The notes under the pieces are model-generated. The model did no database searches and was not told where the DNA came from. It was given only the letters and a program-made list of their open reading frames with translations. From the NCBI RefSeq assembly GCF_002803155.1, contig NZ_NNBP01000039.1, positions 1-64,000 of the forward strand: a stretch of DNA of 64,000 nt. Reading direction: 5' to 3'. Every line of letters begins with the position of its first letter. Position 1 is the stretch's first letter. Shown here piece after piece: positions 25,060 to 32,634 of this stretch. A program made the position numbers and the translations under genes. Origin of the DNA: Streptomyces sp. CB02959. Its GTDB lineage: Bacteria; Actinomycetota; Actinomycetes; Streptomycetales; Streptomycetaceae.

Positions 25060-26158
25060 CACCACCGCGCGGACCCCCGCCACCGGGCAGGGCCCCCGCG
25101 ACCTGCCCACGGTCGACATCACCGGCTGGACCTGTCCCACCCCGCTGCGCGAGACCCCGCGCGTCGTCATGGGCCACGGCGGGGGCGGGGCGCTCTCCGC
25201 CGAACTCGTCCAGCAGATCTTCGTGCCGGCGTTCGGCGGTGAACTCCTCGCCCAGCTCGGCGACTCCGCGGTCTTCGCGCTCGGCGGCCAGCGGCTGGCC
25301 TTCTCCACCGACTCCTACGTCGTCCGGCCGCTGTTCTTCCCCGGCGGCAGCATCGGCGACCTCGCCGTCAACGGCACCGTCAACGACCTCGCCATGAGCG
25401 GCGCCCGAGCCGCCTACCTCTCCTGCGGCTTCATCCTGGAGGAGGGCGTGGAGATGCCGGTGGTCGCCGGGGTCGCCGACGCGATGGGCGCCGCGGCCCG
25501 GGCCGCCGGAGTGGAGGTGGCCACCGGCGACACCAAGGTCGTCGAGGCCGGCCGCGGCGACGGGGTCTACCTCAACACCGCCGGCATCGGGGTGATCCCG
25601 CCCGGCGTCGACCTGCGGCCGCAGCGGGTGGTGCCCGGCGACGTGGTGATCGTCAGCGGCGACATCGGCGTGCACGGCGTGGCCATCATGAGCGTGCGCG
25701 AGGGCCTGGAGTTCGGCGTCGAGATCGAGAGCGACTGCGCGGCCCTCGGCGGACTCGTCCAGACCATGCTCGCGGTCACCCCCGACCTGCACGTGCTGCG
25801 CGACCCCACCCGCGGCGGACTGGCCGCCGCGCTCAACGAGATCGCCACCGCCTCCGCGACCGGCGTGGTCATCGACGAGCGCGCCGTCCCCGTACCGCCG
25901 GTCGTCGCCAACGCCTGCGCCATCCTCGGCCTCGACCCGATGTACGTCGCCAACGAGGGCAAGCTGGTGGCGTTCGTCCCCCGCGAGCACGCCGACGCCG
26001 TCCTGGACGCGATGCGCGCCCACCCGCTGGGCGCCGGGGCCGCGGTGATCGGCGAGGCGGTCGCCGCCCACCCCGGCATGGTGGTGGCCCGCACCCCGCT
26101 CGGCGGCACGCGGGTGGTCGACCTGCCGTTGGGGGAGCAGCTGCCCCGGATCTGCTGA
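25052..26158 (+). CDS. hypE: Carbamoyl dehydratase HypE
   Basis: A 368-aa AIR-synthase-fold enzyme that dehydrates the thiocarbamate on its own C-terminal Cys to thiocyanate. It ends exactly in LPRIC, the required terminal Cys. ATP-binding residues occur in MGHGGGGALSAELV, STDSYVV and RDPTRGGLAAALNEIA. The start is taken as TTG 25052, overlapping the hypD stop, because GGAGG lies 9 bases upstream; the next ATG (25170) would delete a conserved strand. It is the last gene of the operon, followed by a 17-bp-stem terminator. Confidence 0.95.
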   Translation: MSDTTARTPATGQGPRDLPTVDITGWTCPTPLRETPRVVMGHGGGGALSAELVQQIFVPAFGGELLAQLGDSAVFALGGQRLAFSTDSYVVRPLFFPGGSIGDLAVNGTVNDLAMSGARAAYLSCGFILEEGVEMPVVAGVADAMGAAARAAGVEVATGDTKVVEAGRGDGVYLNTAGIGVIPPGVDLRPQRVVPGDVVIVSGDIGVHGVAIMSVREGLEFGVEIESDCAALGGLVQTMLAVTPDLHVLRDPTRGGLAAALNEIATASATGVVIDERAVPVPPVVANACAILGLDPMYVANEGKLVAFVPREHADAVLDAMRAHPLGAGAAVIGEAVAAHPGMVVARTPLGGTRVVDLPLGEQLPRIC

Positions 26159-26173
26159 ACCCGCAGGGAGCCG

Positions 26174-26215
26174 ACCACCGGTCGGCCGGGCCCGCCGGCC
26201 CGGCCGACCGGTGGT
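26174..26215 (+). terminator. Terminator of the hydrogenase operon
   Basis: ACCACCGGTCGGCCGGG (26174-26190) and CCCGGCCGACCGGTGGT (26199-26215) form a perfect 17-bp stem with an 8-base loop, 15 bp after the hypE stop. It is followed by TGTCGT, without a poly-T tract. Confidence 0.92.
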
Positions 26216-26659
26216 GTCGTGCCCGCTGACCTCTCGGCCGCACGCCGCTACCGTGCCGGGCCTGGGTGAGCGGAGCACGGCAGCCCTTCCGGCCGGCGGC
26301 CTGAGGCACCCGGCATGAGCCGGTCGACGATCGGTGCGCCATGTGTGGGCGGCACCGGGCGCGACGGCTCGGCATCGCCATGCAGGGTGCCCGGAGCCCG
26401 CCGCTGCCGCTCCTCCAACACCGGCCCCACTGTCGCCGAAAAGGTGCGCGCCCCCTCGCCCAGGCGCTGCGGTCCCCGGCGTCGACGCGGCGGCCGGCTG
26501 CCGGCTGCCGGTGCGGTCGCGGCCCGGCTCGCCGTCGGCCCGGCGACGCCGCGGCGGCCGCCGACGACGAAGATCTCCGATGTGACCGTCGGCGACCCGC
26601 CGCGCCAAGTGGACCGGCAGAACCGGCTGCTGGAGTCCGCGCTCGCCCCCCCCGGACCC

Positions 26660-26893
26660 CGGACCCCGGACGCGCCGATGTACGCCTGCCCCGGGACCGC
26701 CGTCGAACTCATCCCGTACACCGTCGGCAAGCGGCTGCGCGCCGACTGGTGCGCGGGGCGCCCGCTTCCAGTGGACCTCGGTCCCGTTCGGCGCGCACGT
26801 GCGCGGCGCGATCACGGGAGTGGCGTCGGCCGCCGACCGGTCGGCGGCCGACAACTGCACCTGGCCGCCGACCGGTTGCTGTCGCCTGGCGTG
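26660..26893 (+). pseudogene. Possible frameshifted gene remnant
   Basis: One + frame reads MYACPGTAVELIPYTVGKRL (from 26680) up to about 26755. A +1 shift there continues as RFQWTSVPFGAHVRGAITGV, then SAADNCTWPPTGCCRLA and a stop near 26893. Each piece looks more protein-like than the surrounding low-complexity frames, suggesting a single lesion in a small gene. No family was recognised, and the surrounding interval 26216-26972 otherwise shows no supportable gene. Confidence 0.3.
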
Positions 26894-26974
26894 AAGCATG
26901 CCGGTTCGGGCCGGAATGCCGCTAGGTACCCGTATTGGTATGGACATGCCTGCGCGATCACCCATAGGGTGGCC

Positions 26975-26986
26975 TGGTCTAGACCG
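26975..26986. promoter_or_regulatory. DasR-like operator before the chitinase gene
   Basis: TGGTCTAGACCG differs by one base from the palindromic dre core TGGTCTAGACCA bound by the GlcNAc-responsive repressor DasR, and resembles the direct-repeat elements of Streptomyces chitinase promoters. It sits just upstream of a candidate promoter TTGCTG (26994-26999), 16 bp, TAGCTT (27016-27021). Confidence 0.75.
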
Positions 26987-27019
26987 CCGACCCTTGCTGG
27001 TCGCAGCAGTTGGACTAGC

Positions 27020-27034
27020 TTGACGGTGCGTCAA
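27020..27034. promoter_or_regulatory. Perfect palindrome near the chitinase transcription start
   Basis: TTGACG (27020-27025) - GTG - CGTCAA (27029-27034). It overlaps the proposed -10 edge and start site of the chitinase promoter, so it could be an additional operator. The binding protein is unknown. Confidence 0.45.
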
Positions 27035-27117
27035 CAAGCTTGATTCGTAAGGCACTTCCCCCCACCGCGGCCGCCGCCCCGTCCGTCGGAGCCCGGCCGC
27101 ACGAAGGAGTCACCGCC

Positions 27118-27876
27118 ATGAGATCTCGCCTCGCCGCCCTGCTGAGCGCCACCACCATGGCCGTGGGCCTCGCCCTCGCCGTCCCGGCATCACCCGCGGC
27201 GGCCACGGCGGCCTGCCCCTCCTGTACGGCACCGGCCGACGCCGGGACGCGAGCGGAGGGATTCGTCGTCAGCGAGGCGCAGTTCAACCAGATGTTCCCG
27301 AACCGGAATCCGTTCTACACGTACAGCGGACTGACCGCCGCGCTGAGCGCCTACCCGGAGTTCGCGAACACCGGGAGCGACACCGTCAAGCGCCAGGAGG
27401 CGGCGGCCTTCCTGGCGAACGTCGGCCACGAGACCGGCGGTCTGGTCTACGTGGTGGAGCAGAACACCGGCAACTACCCGCACTACTGCGACGCCACCCA
27501 GCCGTACGGGTGCCCGGCGGGTCAGGCCGCCTACTACGGACGCGGACCGATCCAGCTCAGCTGGAACTTCAACTACAAGGCCGCCGGCGACGCCTTGGGG
27601 ATCGACCTGCTGAACAACCCGTACCTGGTGGAGCAGGACGCCGCCGTCGCCTGGAAGACCGCGCTCTGGTACTGGAACACCCAGAAGGGCCCGGGCACCA
27701 TGACCCCGCACAACGCGATGGTCACCGGCGCCGGCTTCGGCGAGACCATCCGCAGCATAAACGGCTCCCTCGAATGCAACGGCGGCAACCCCGGCCAGGT
27801 GCAGAGCCGGATCGACAACTACACGCGCTTCACGCAGATCCTCGGCACCACGCCGGGAGACCACCTGAGCTGCTGA
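27118..27876 (+). CDS. Secreted GH19 chitinase
   Basis: A 252-aa exported chitinase. The start is ATG 27118 (GAAGGAG upstream), giving a signal peptide MRSRLAALLSATTMAVGLAL with probable cleavage after ASPAAA. The GH19 catalytic core shows QEAAAFLANVGHETGG, whose Glu is the general acid, and the substrate loop YYGRGPIQLSWNFNY; the ending IDNYTRFTQILG is typical. No chitin-binding domain is present, unlike many Streptomyces GH19 enzymes, so it is the compact class. A DasR-like site upstream fits induction by chitin breakdown products. Confidence 0.95.
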   Translation: MRSRLAALLSATTMAVGLALAVPASPAAATAACPSCTAPADAGTRAEGFVVSEAQFNQMFPNRNPFYTYSGLTAALSAYPEFANTGSDTVKRQEAAAFLANVGHETGGLVYVVEQNTGNYPHYCDATQPYGCPAGQAAYYGRGPIQLSWNFNYKAAGDALGIDLLNNPYLVEQDAAVAWKTALWYWNTQKGPGTMTPHNAMVTGAGFGETIRSINGSLECNGGNPGQVQSRIDNYTRFTQILGTTPGDHLSC

Positions 27877-27882
27877 CCCGAA

Positions 27883-27919
27883 GGCCGTCGCCGCCCCGGC
27901 ACCCGCCCCGGCGGCGGCC
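27883..27919 (+). terminator. Imperfect hairpin after the chitinase gene
   Basis: GCCGCC (27890-27895) pairs with GGCGGC (27910-27915), extended by GGCC/GGCC across a three-base bulge. It starts 7 bp after the stop. Confidence 0.5.
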
Positions 27920-28195
27920 GTACCCCGCACGCGGACCCCGGGTCCCGCCGTCATGCCGTCACCGCGGTGGCAGTGGCGTGCGGGAGGCCGGGGTTTCCGG
28001 CGGCGTCGCGTCCACGGCGACCGCCACGTATGCAGAACTTGTGCGGCAGTCCAGTGAGCCCCGTCCGCCAACGGGCCGTCGGCCTCGCTCGCGCCTGCCG
28101 CTTTCCGGCGCTCGCGGGGGTCTCGTCCCGGCCCCGCCGGAGTTCCGGCGGGGCCAAGCGCCGTACACGACATCCGCGCACCGTGCGCCTCATCC

Positions 28196-28223
28196 TTGCG
28201 GTCGGGTGAACCCTGTCTAATAT
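28196..28223 (+). promoter_or_regulatory. Candidate promoter of the repeat-containing secreted protein
   Basis: TTGCGG (28196-28201), 16-bp spacer, TAATAT (28218-28223): the best -35/-10 pair in the 27920-28320 interval, which otherwise shows no gene. The leader to ATG 28321 would be about 90 bases. Confidence 0.55.
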
Positions 28224-28320
28224 CCCGATGTGTCCGCATTACGCCGGATATGGCACGCAATGCCCCGGTTTGCCGACACCACGTCGCGCGTTCTGCATAC
28301 TGAGAAGGGTTACGAGCTCC

Positions 28321-29271
28321 ATGAAGACCTCCCGCGTCTCCTCCGCTTCGCGCACCTCCCTGCGTGCCATCTGCACCGCCGCTCTGCTGGCCGGCGCAGT
28401 GGCCGTACCGACCACCGCATTCGCCGCGGGCACTCCGCGGCAGCAGGACCGGCCCGCGTCCGCCGACACCGCGCACACCGCACCCCGGACGCCGGCCAAG
28501 GACAAGGTCAGGGCCGTCGGCATCGGCGGGGGCATGGAGGCCGTGATCCACAACGGGGTCTGCGATCTCCAGACGATCGGCAGCGGAAAGCCCTTCGCGA
28601 GGCTGAAGAAGGGTCAGAGCTACACCCGGGGCATCCGCGTCCACTTCGACGGCACGTACGTCTACGCCAAGCCGCTGGTCGCGAGCAGCCACGGCAGGAC
28701 CAAGCCGGGCCCGGTCCGTACGGTCAAACTGACCAACGGCGCGCAGGCCACCGTGCAGAAGGTCAACGGCAGCTACACGGCGAAGATCCACCTCAGGAAC
28801 AAGCAGATCGCCACCCTCAGCTCGACCCACCGGTCCGTCACGCACGAGGGCGTGCGCTACACGGTGAACCCCGCGGACGGGAAGGTGGCGGTGCAGGGCC
28901 TGAAGAAGCGTCAGGGGATGCACGGGGCGAAGCGCCGGGTGATCCACGCGACGGCGCAGCGGAAGAGCTTCCCGCAGCGTCAGGCGCAGACCCCGGTGAC
29001 AAGCCAGATGCAGACCCCGATCACGGGCCAGGCGCAGACCCCGGTGACAAGCCAGCTGCAGGCCCCGGTGACGGGCCAGGCGCAGATCCCGGCGACGGGC
29101 CAGGCGCAGGCCCCGCTGGCGGGCCAGGCGCAGACGCCGGTGGCGGGTGAGGCGCAGACCCCGTTCTACGGCGGCGGGGGGACGCGCCAGGCGGCCCACC
29201 GGGCGGACGGTGCGCGGGCGGGCGCCGTCGCGATGTCGTTCGCGGCCGCGAGTTCCGGCGGGGGCCGCTGA
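28321..29271 (+). CDS. Secreted protein with octapeptide repeats
   Basis: A 316-aa predicted secreted protein, not recognised. N-terminal signal peptide (basic MKTSR, hydrophobic AICTAALLAGAVAVP, cleavage near AFAAG). The middle (about residues 60-200) has beta-rich sequence, GIGGGMEAVIHNGVCDLQTI and IRVHFDGTYVYAKPL, with a single Cys. From about residue 221 an eight-residue unit (A/M/L)Q(T/A)P(V/I)(T/A)(S/G)Q repeats seven times plus a partial, encoded by a 24-bp tandem repeat. The C-terminus is Gly/Ala-rich with FYGGGGT. The start ATG 28321 has GAGAAGGG upstream. The repeat resembles a wall-spanning or adhesive linker; function is unknown. Confidence 0.75.
   Translation: MKTSRVSSASRTSLRAICTAALLAGAVAVPTTAFAAGTPRQQDRPASADTAHTAPRTPAKDKVRAVGIGGGMEAVIHNGVCDLQTIGSGKPFARLKKGQSYTRGIRVHFDGTYVYAKPLVASSHGRTKPGPVRTVKLTNGAQATVQKVNGSYTAKIHLRNKQIATLSSTHRSVTHEGVRYTVNPADGKVAVQGLKKRQGMHGAKRRVIHATAQRKSFPQRQAQTPVTSQMQTPITGQAQTPVTSQLQAPVTGQAQIPATGQAQAPLAGQAQTPVAGEAQTPFYGGGGTRQAAHRADGARAGAVAMSFAAASSGGGR
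28981..29163 (+). repeat. 24-bp minisatellite, seven units plus a partial
   Basis: Seven consecutive 24-bp units start at 28981, 29005, 29029, 29053, 29077, 29101 and 29125, with a partial unit to 29163. Each begins cag and contains caga/gcccc. Units 1 and 3 are identical; others differ by 3-7 bases. All variation is in frame. The array lies inside the secreted protein gene. Confidence 0.93.
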
Positions 29272-29402
29272 GAGTCCAGGAGACGCCCGGGCCGGCGGCT
29301 GCACCCGCACCGTCGGCCCGGGGTCTGCTGCCGAAGCGGCCGCCGTTCGCGGGGATTTCCCGAAGGCGCGAACGGACGGACGAGGATCCGTATCGTGGCC
29401 GC

Positions 29403-30212
29403 ATGGCAGACAAGGGCGGACCGGGACTCTTCGTGAACCGGTGGGGCGGCAGATTCGGTGCGGCTCAAGGGGGGCGCGGTTCCTCGCGGGACGGGTGCGC
29501 GTGCATCGACCAGGCCAAGCCACGCCCGCGCGCCCGTGTCGGCTTCCACGCCGAGCGCCAGGACACCTCGGCCGCCGGGTGGCGACGTCTCCTGGAGCTG
29601 ATCGACGAGGCCGCGGACGACGGGCGGGAGGAGTTCAGTCCCCTCGCCGGACTCAGCGCCGAGGAACGGCGGCAGATCGTCACCCTGCCGCCGAGCATCG
29701 CCCAACTGACGGCGGTCAGGCACTTCGTGCTCTACGGCAGCAACCTGGTCCGCGTACCGCCCGAGATCGGCGCGATGAGCAGTCTGGAGGAGTTCACTCC
29801 GTACACGTCATACCGGCTGCACTGGTTCCCCTACGAGATCACCCGATGCCCGAAACTGGTCCGGAGCACGGTGAGCACCCGCGCGCTGTTCGGCAACTAC
29901 AAGCTCCGTCCCCCCTTCCCGCGACTCCGGCCGGCGCGGGAGTCCGCTGCCGATCCCGGCCTGGCGGAGCTGGATGCCCGGCGCTGGGGAACCACGGCCG
30001 TCCGCGGATGCAGCGTCTGCGACCGGCAGATCCGGCCGGGCCGGGTCCACCAGGTGTGGCTCTCCCTGCGGGTGGCCACCGACGTGCTGCCTCTCCTGGT
30101 CAACGCCTGCTCGGCGGCGTGCGTCGCCGCACTGCCCTCCGGTGCCGAGGACCACGTGACCCTGCCGCACACGGGCGGCAGGGTCACGCAGCCGCCGTCC
30201 GACTGGGACTGA
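29403..30212 (+). CDS. Leucine-rich-repeat-like protein with a C-terminal Cys motif
   Basis: A 269-aa cytoplasmic-type protein. Residues about 85-150 hold LRR-like units (IVTLPPSIAQLTAVRHFVLY, NLVRVPPEIGAMSSLEEF, WFPYEITRCPKLVRS). The C-terminal part has CSVCDRQI and, 30 residues later, CSAAC, a possible zinc site. The N-terminal 45 residues are Gly/Arg-rich and poorly defined, so a later start is possible; ATG 29403 was used. No signal peptide or membrane helix. LRRs suggest protein binding. The partner is unknown. Confidence 0.7.
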   Translation: MADKGGPGLFVNRWGGRFGAAQGGRGSSRDGCACIDQAKPRPRARVGFHAERQDTSAAGWRRLLELIDEAADDGREEFSPLAGLSAEERRQIVTLPPSIAQLTAVRHFVLYGSNLVRVPPEIGAMSSLEEFTPYTSYRLHWFPYEITRCPKLVRSTVSTRALFGNYKLRPPFPRLRPARESAADPGLAELDARRWGTTAVRGCSVCDRQIRPGRVHQVWLSLRVATDVLPLLVNACSAACVAALPSGAEDHVTLPHTGGRVTQPPSDWD

Positions 30213-30483
30213 TCTGCGTGCGCGGCGAAGCCGGTGCGAGGACGGCCGGCACCTCGCCGACGAGCCCGGCCGCGCTCTCCGACGGTCAGGATCGTGCCGT
30301 CTCGGGGGAGGCGGTGTGACCGGCTGAGGGCACGCGCCGGCAGCGGACGTGCCGACGGGCGGTGGCGCGGCGACGCGCTCACGCCCCGGGCAGGGTCCGC
30401 TGGGCGTCGGCCACCGGCAACGGCGGAGTCTTCGGTCCGGGACGGCTCACGGCCGACCGGCGACGAAGCTCCGGTTCGGGACG
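30213..30483. other. Convergent intergenic region
   Basis: About 270 bp between the LRR-like gene (+) and the peroxidase gene (-). No gene and no perfect terminator stem were found. Confidence 0.5.
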
Positions 30484-31779
30484 CTACCGGGTGTCGCCCA
30501 TCAGCCGCGCGCCGAACCAGTCGTCGTTGTCGCGTACGCCGGGCAGGATGAAGAAGTAGCCGCCGCCCTCGGGGGTGATGAAGCGGGCGAGGGGCTCGTG
30601 CCGCAGTCGGCGCTGCACGGTGGCGAACTGGCGCTGCACGTTCTGCTGGTAGCCGCAGAAGACCAGCCCGAGGTTCATCCGGCCGTGCTGGTCGTAGCCC
30701 TGGTCGTAGTTGTAACTCCGGCGCAGGAAACGGGACGTGTCGGAGTGCGGGGTGCGGGGGTTGGCGAGCCGCATGTGCGCGTCGAGCGGGATGGTCCGGC
30801 CGTCGGGGTCGTCGCGGTAGTCCGGCGCGGCGTCCTCCCTGGTGCCTCCCAGGGGCGCGCCGCTCGCCTTGTGCCGCCCGAAGATCTTCTCCTGGTGGCC
30901 CACCGCCAGGTGGTCCCAGGACTCGGAGTGGAAGCGGATCAGCCGCACCACCTGGTAGCTGCCGCCCTCGGCCCAGTCCGGCTCCCCGCACCGCGGCGTC
31001 ACCCAGATCAGCCGGTCCATCTCCGACGACGACTCGGTGTCGGGGTTGACGATCCCGTCCTTGAATCCGAGGAAGTTCCGCGGCGACCCCGAGGGCCGGG
31101 ACGGGTTCATGAACGCGTCCATCCGCCACCGCGGTCGCATCATCCCGTGGGTCGCCCGGCCCAGGTCGCGCAGGACGTGCACGATCGCGTCCGGGTGCTC
31201 GGCGCAGACCTGGAGCGACAGATCGCCGTGGCAGCGCGCCGGTTCCAGCCGGTCGTCGGGGAACGCCGGCATCGCCTTCAGGTGCCGCGGTTTGTGCCCG
31301 GCGAGCCCGAACCGGTCGTCGAAGAGGGACGCCCCGAGGCCGACCGTGACGGTCAGCGAGTCCGGGGTCTGCGGCTCCGCCGCCGTCCTCTCGTCCTTCG
31401 GCTTCACGCCGGCCGTCAGCACCCGGGCCCGCTCGGTGAGCTTCCTCAGCAGCCGGGTCAGGTCGGCCCGGTTCTGCACCAGCACGTCGAACGCCGCGAA
31501 GCCGGAGAACAGCTGCTGCGGGGTGAGGATGCCGGCCTGGTGGTTCCCGTGGAACGGCACCCGGTCCGGTGGCAGCAGCCGGCCGTCCGAGGCCCGCTCC
31601 GGCGTGGGGCCGGTCGCCGGTCCACCGGTCGCCGAACGGCCCGCCGGCACGGCGACCGCCGGGCCGCCGCCCAGCCCGGCGCCGGCCGCCACTCCCGCGA
31701 TCCCCGCCGCGTACTTGAGGAAGCCCCGGCGCCCGTCGTGCTGCGCCACGCCCTCGTCGCTGCTCCGCTCACGTCTCAT
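30484..31779 (-). CDS. Tat-exported DyP-type peroxidase (EfeB-like)
   Basis: A 431-aa haem peroxidase of the dye-decolorising family. The signal segment has the twin-arginine motif RRGFLK followed by YAAGIAGVAAGAGLGG, so it is folded and haem-loaded before export. The family motif GXXDG is GFKDG (in NFLGFKDGIVNPD); the haem-proximal region lies around DLSLQVCAEHPDAIVHVLRD. Homologues act as peroxidases and, as EfeB, oxidise or extract iron from haem in EfeUOB iron uptake. Here no efeU or efeO is adjacent, so it is an orphan. ATG 31779 is chosen because it gives a normal Tat n-region; an upstream ATG at 31827 is less likely. Confidence 0.93.
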   Translation of the reverse strand: MRRERSSDEGVAQHDGRRGFLKYAAGIAGVAAGAGLGGGPAVAVPAGRSATGGPATGPTPERASDGRLLPPDRVPFHGNHQAGILTPQQLFSGFAAFDVLVQNRADLTRLLRKLTERARVLTAGVKPKDERTAAEPQTPDSLTVTVGLGASLFDDRFGLAGHKPRHLKAMPAFPDDRLEPARCHGDLSLQVCAEHPDAIVHVLRDLGRATHGMMRPRWRMDAFMNPSRPSGSPRNFLGFKDGIVNPDTESSSEMDRLIWVTPRCGEPDWAEGGSYQVVRLIRFHSESWDHLAVGHQEKIFGRHKASGAPLGGTREDAAPDYRDDPDGRTIPLDAHMRLANPRTPHSDTSRFLRRSYNYDQGYDQHGRMNLGLVFCGYQQNVQRQFATVQRRLRHEPLARFITPEGGGYFFILPGVRDNDDWFGARLMGDTR

Positions 31780-31974
31780 CGCCCAACCATCCCCACTGCG
31801 GTATCCGCCGCCGGTGTGCGTGCCCATATGTCCGCGTGATCCTCGCCGCCGGTCCGGCGCCGCCCGGGAACAACACGGTCGGGCCCGCCGAAATCACGCT
31901 TGGGGAGGCCGCCCGGCCGCCGAACGGCGCAGGCCGCCGCGCCGCCCCCGGCGCCCGCTCCTAGCGTCGGCCGT

Positions 31975-32208
31975 GTGACCAGCCCGACCGAAGACCCCGC
32001 CGAGGTGCCGCTGCGCATCGTCCGGGGCCGTGCCGAGCCCGAGGAGCTGGCGGCGCTCACCGTCATCGTGTACGGCCGGCTCGCCCAGGCCCGTGCGCTC
32101 GCCGACGGCCACCACGAGGAGGCCCGCGACGACGGCCTCACCGAGCTCCAGCTGCGCCACCACCAGGTCCGTACCGCATGCTGGGCGGGTTGCTGGACCT
32201 GCGGGTGA
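31975..32208 (+). pseudogene. AccE-like acyl-CoA carboxylase epsilon subunit, degenerate
   Basis: A 77-aa frame from GTG 31975. The N-terminal half (VPLRIVRGRAEPEELAALTV) matches the small epsilon subunits of actinobacterial acyl-CoA carboxylases. The family's conserved C-terminal end, normally a Trp-Arg-Arg-Pro segment followed by F..P..W, is absent; instead the frame ends ACWAGCWTCG. No carboxylase beta subunit lies nearby, although accE is normally beside it. I read it as an orphan, probably non-functional copy. A short functional variant is possible. Confidence 0.5.
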
Positions 32209-32634
32209 CCGCCGGCCCCCGGACGCCGGTGTTACGGCACGGCTGACGGGCATGCGGCAGGGGCAAGGACCGTGGGGCGCGGGCGGCCCGTCCCGCCGGT
32301 CGCCCTCGGCGTGGACCGGGCACGGCTGCCGCGCCGCCGCTCCGCATCGCGCTGCCACATCGACCGGGCCTAGTGCCGCCACCACCTCGGCGGCGCGGTC
32401 GACGCCTGGCCGTTCGCCCGGGACTGGTTGCGCGGCGGCCGGTACCAGCGGGTCGGCCGACGCACCGACGCCGGGCAGCAGGGGCCCGGTGCGCTCTTCG
32501 GCCCCACCCCCGGGCAACTCGTCCGACCCCGCCGCCACACGCTTCACATTGCCGCAACAAAAGGCCGCCCGCTGGCGCGAACATGTCGAGTAGGGTCCTG
32601 ACCAGCGCAGACAGCGAGTCGAGGAGGCCGTTCC
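32209..32634. other. Non-coding stretch before the permease gene
   Basis: About 425 bp without a supportable gene. Open frames here are low-complexity. The end contains the GAGGAGG site of the permease; a TAGGGT (32593-32598) is a possible -10 without a clear -35. Confidence 0.5.

Noticed and set aside
26315..27043. A 242-codon plus-strand frame between hypE and the chitinase gene
   Set aside because: It has no Shine-Dalgarno, is Arg/Pro-rich and runs through the DasR-like site and chitinase promoter. Only a short internal piece looks protein-like.
28981..29163. CRISPR-like regular repeat array
   Set aside because: The 24-bp units are contiguous without spacers and lie in frame inside a secreted protein gene, so it is a minisatellite.
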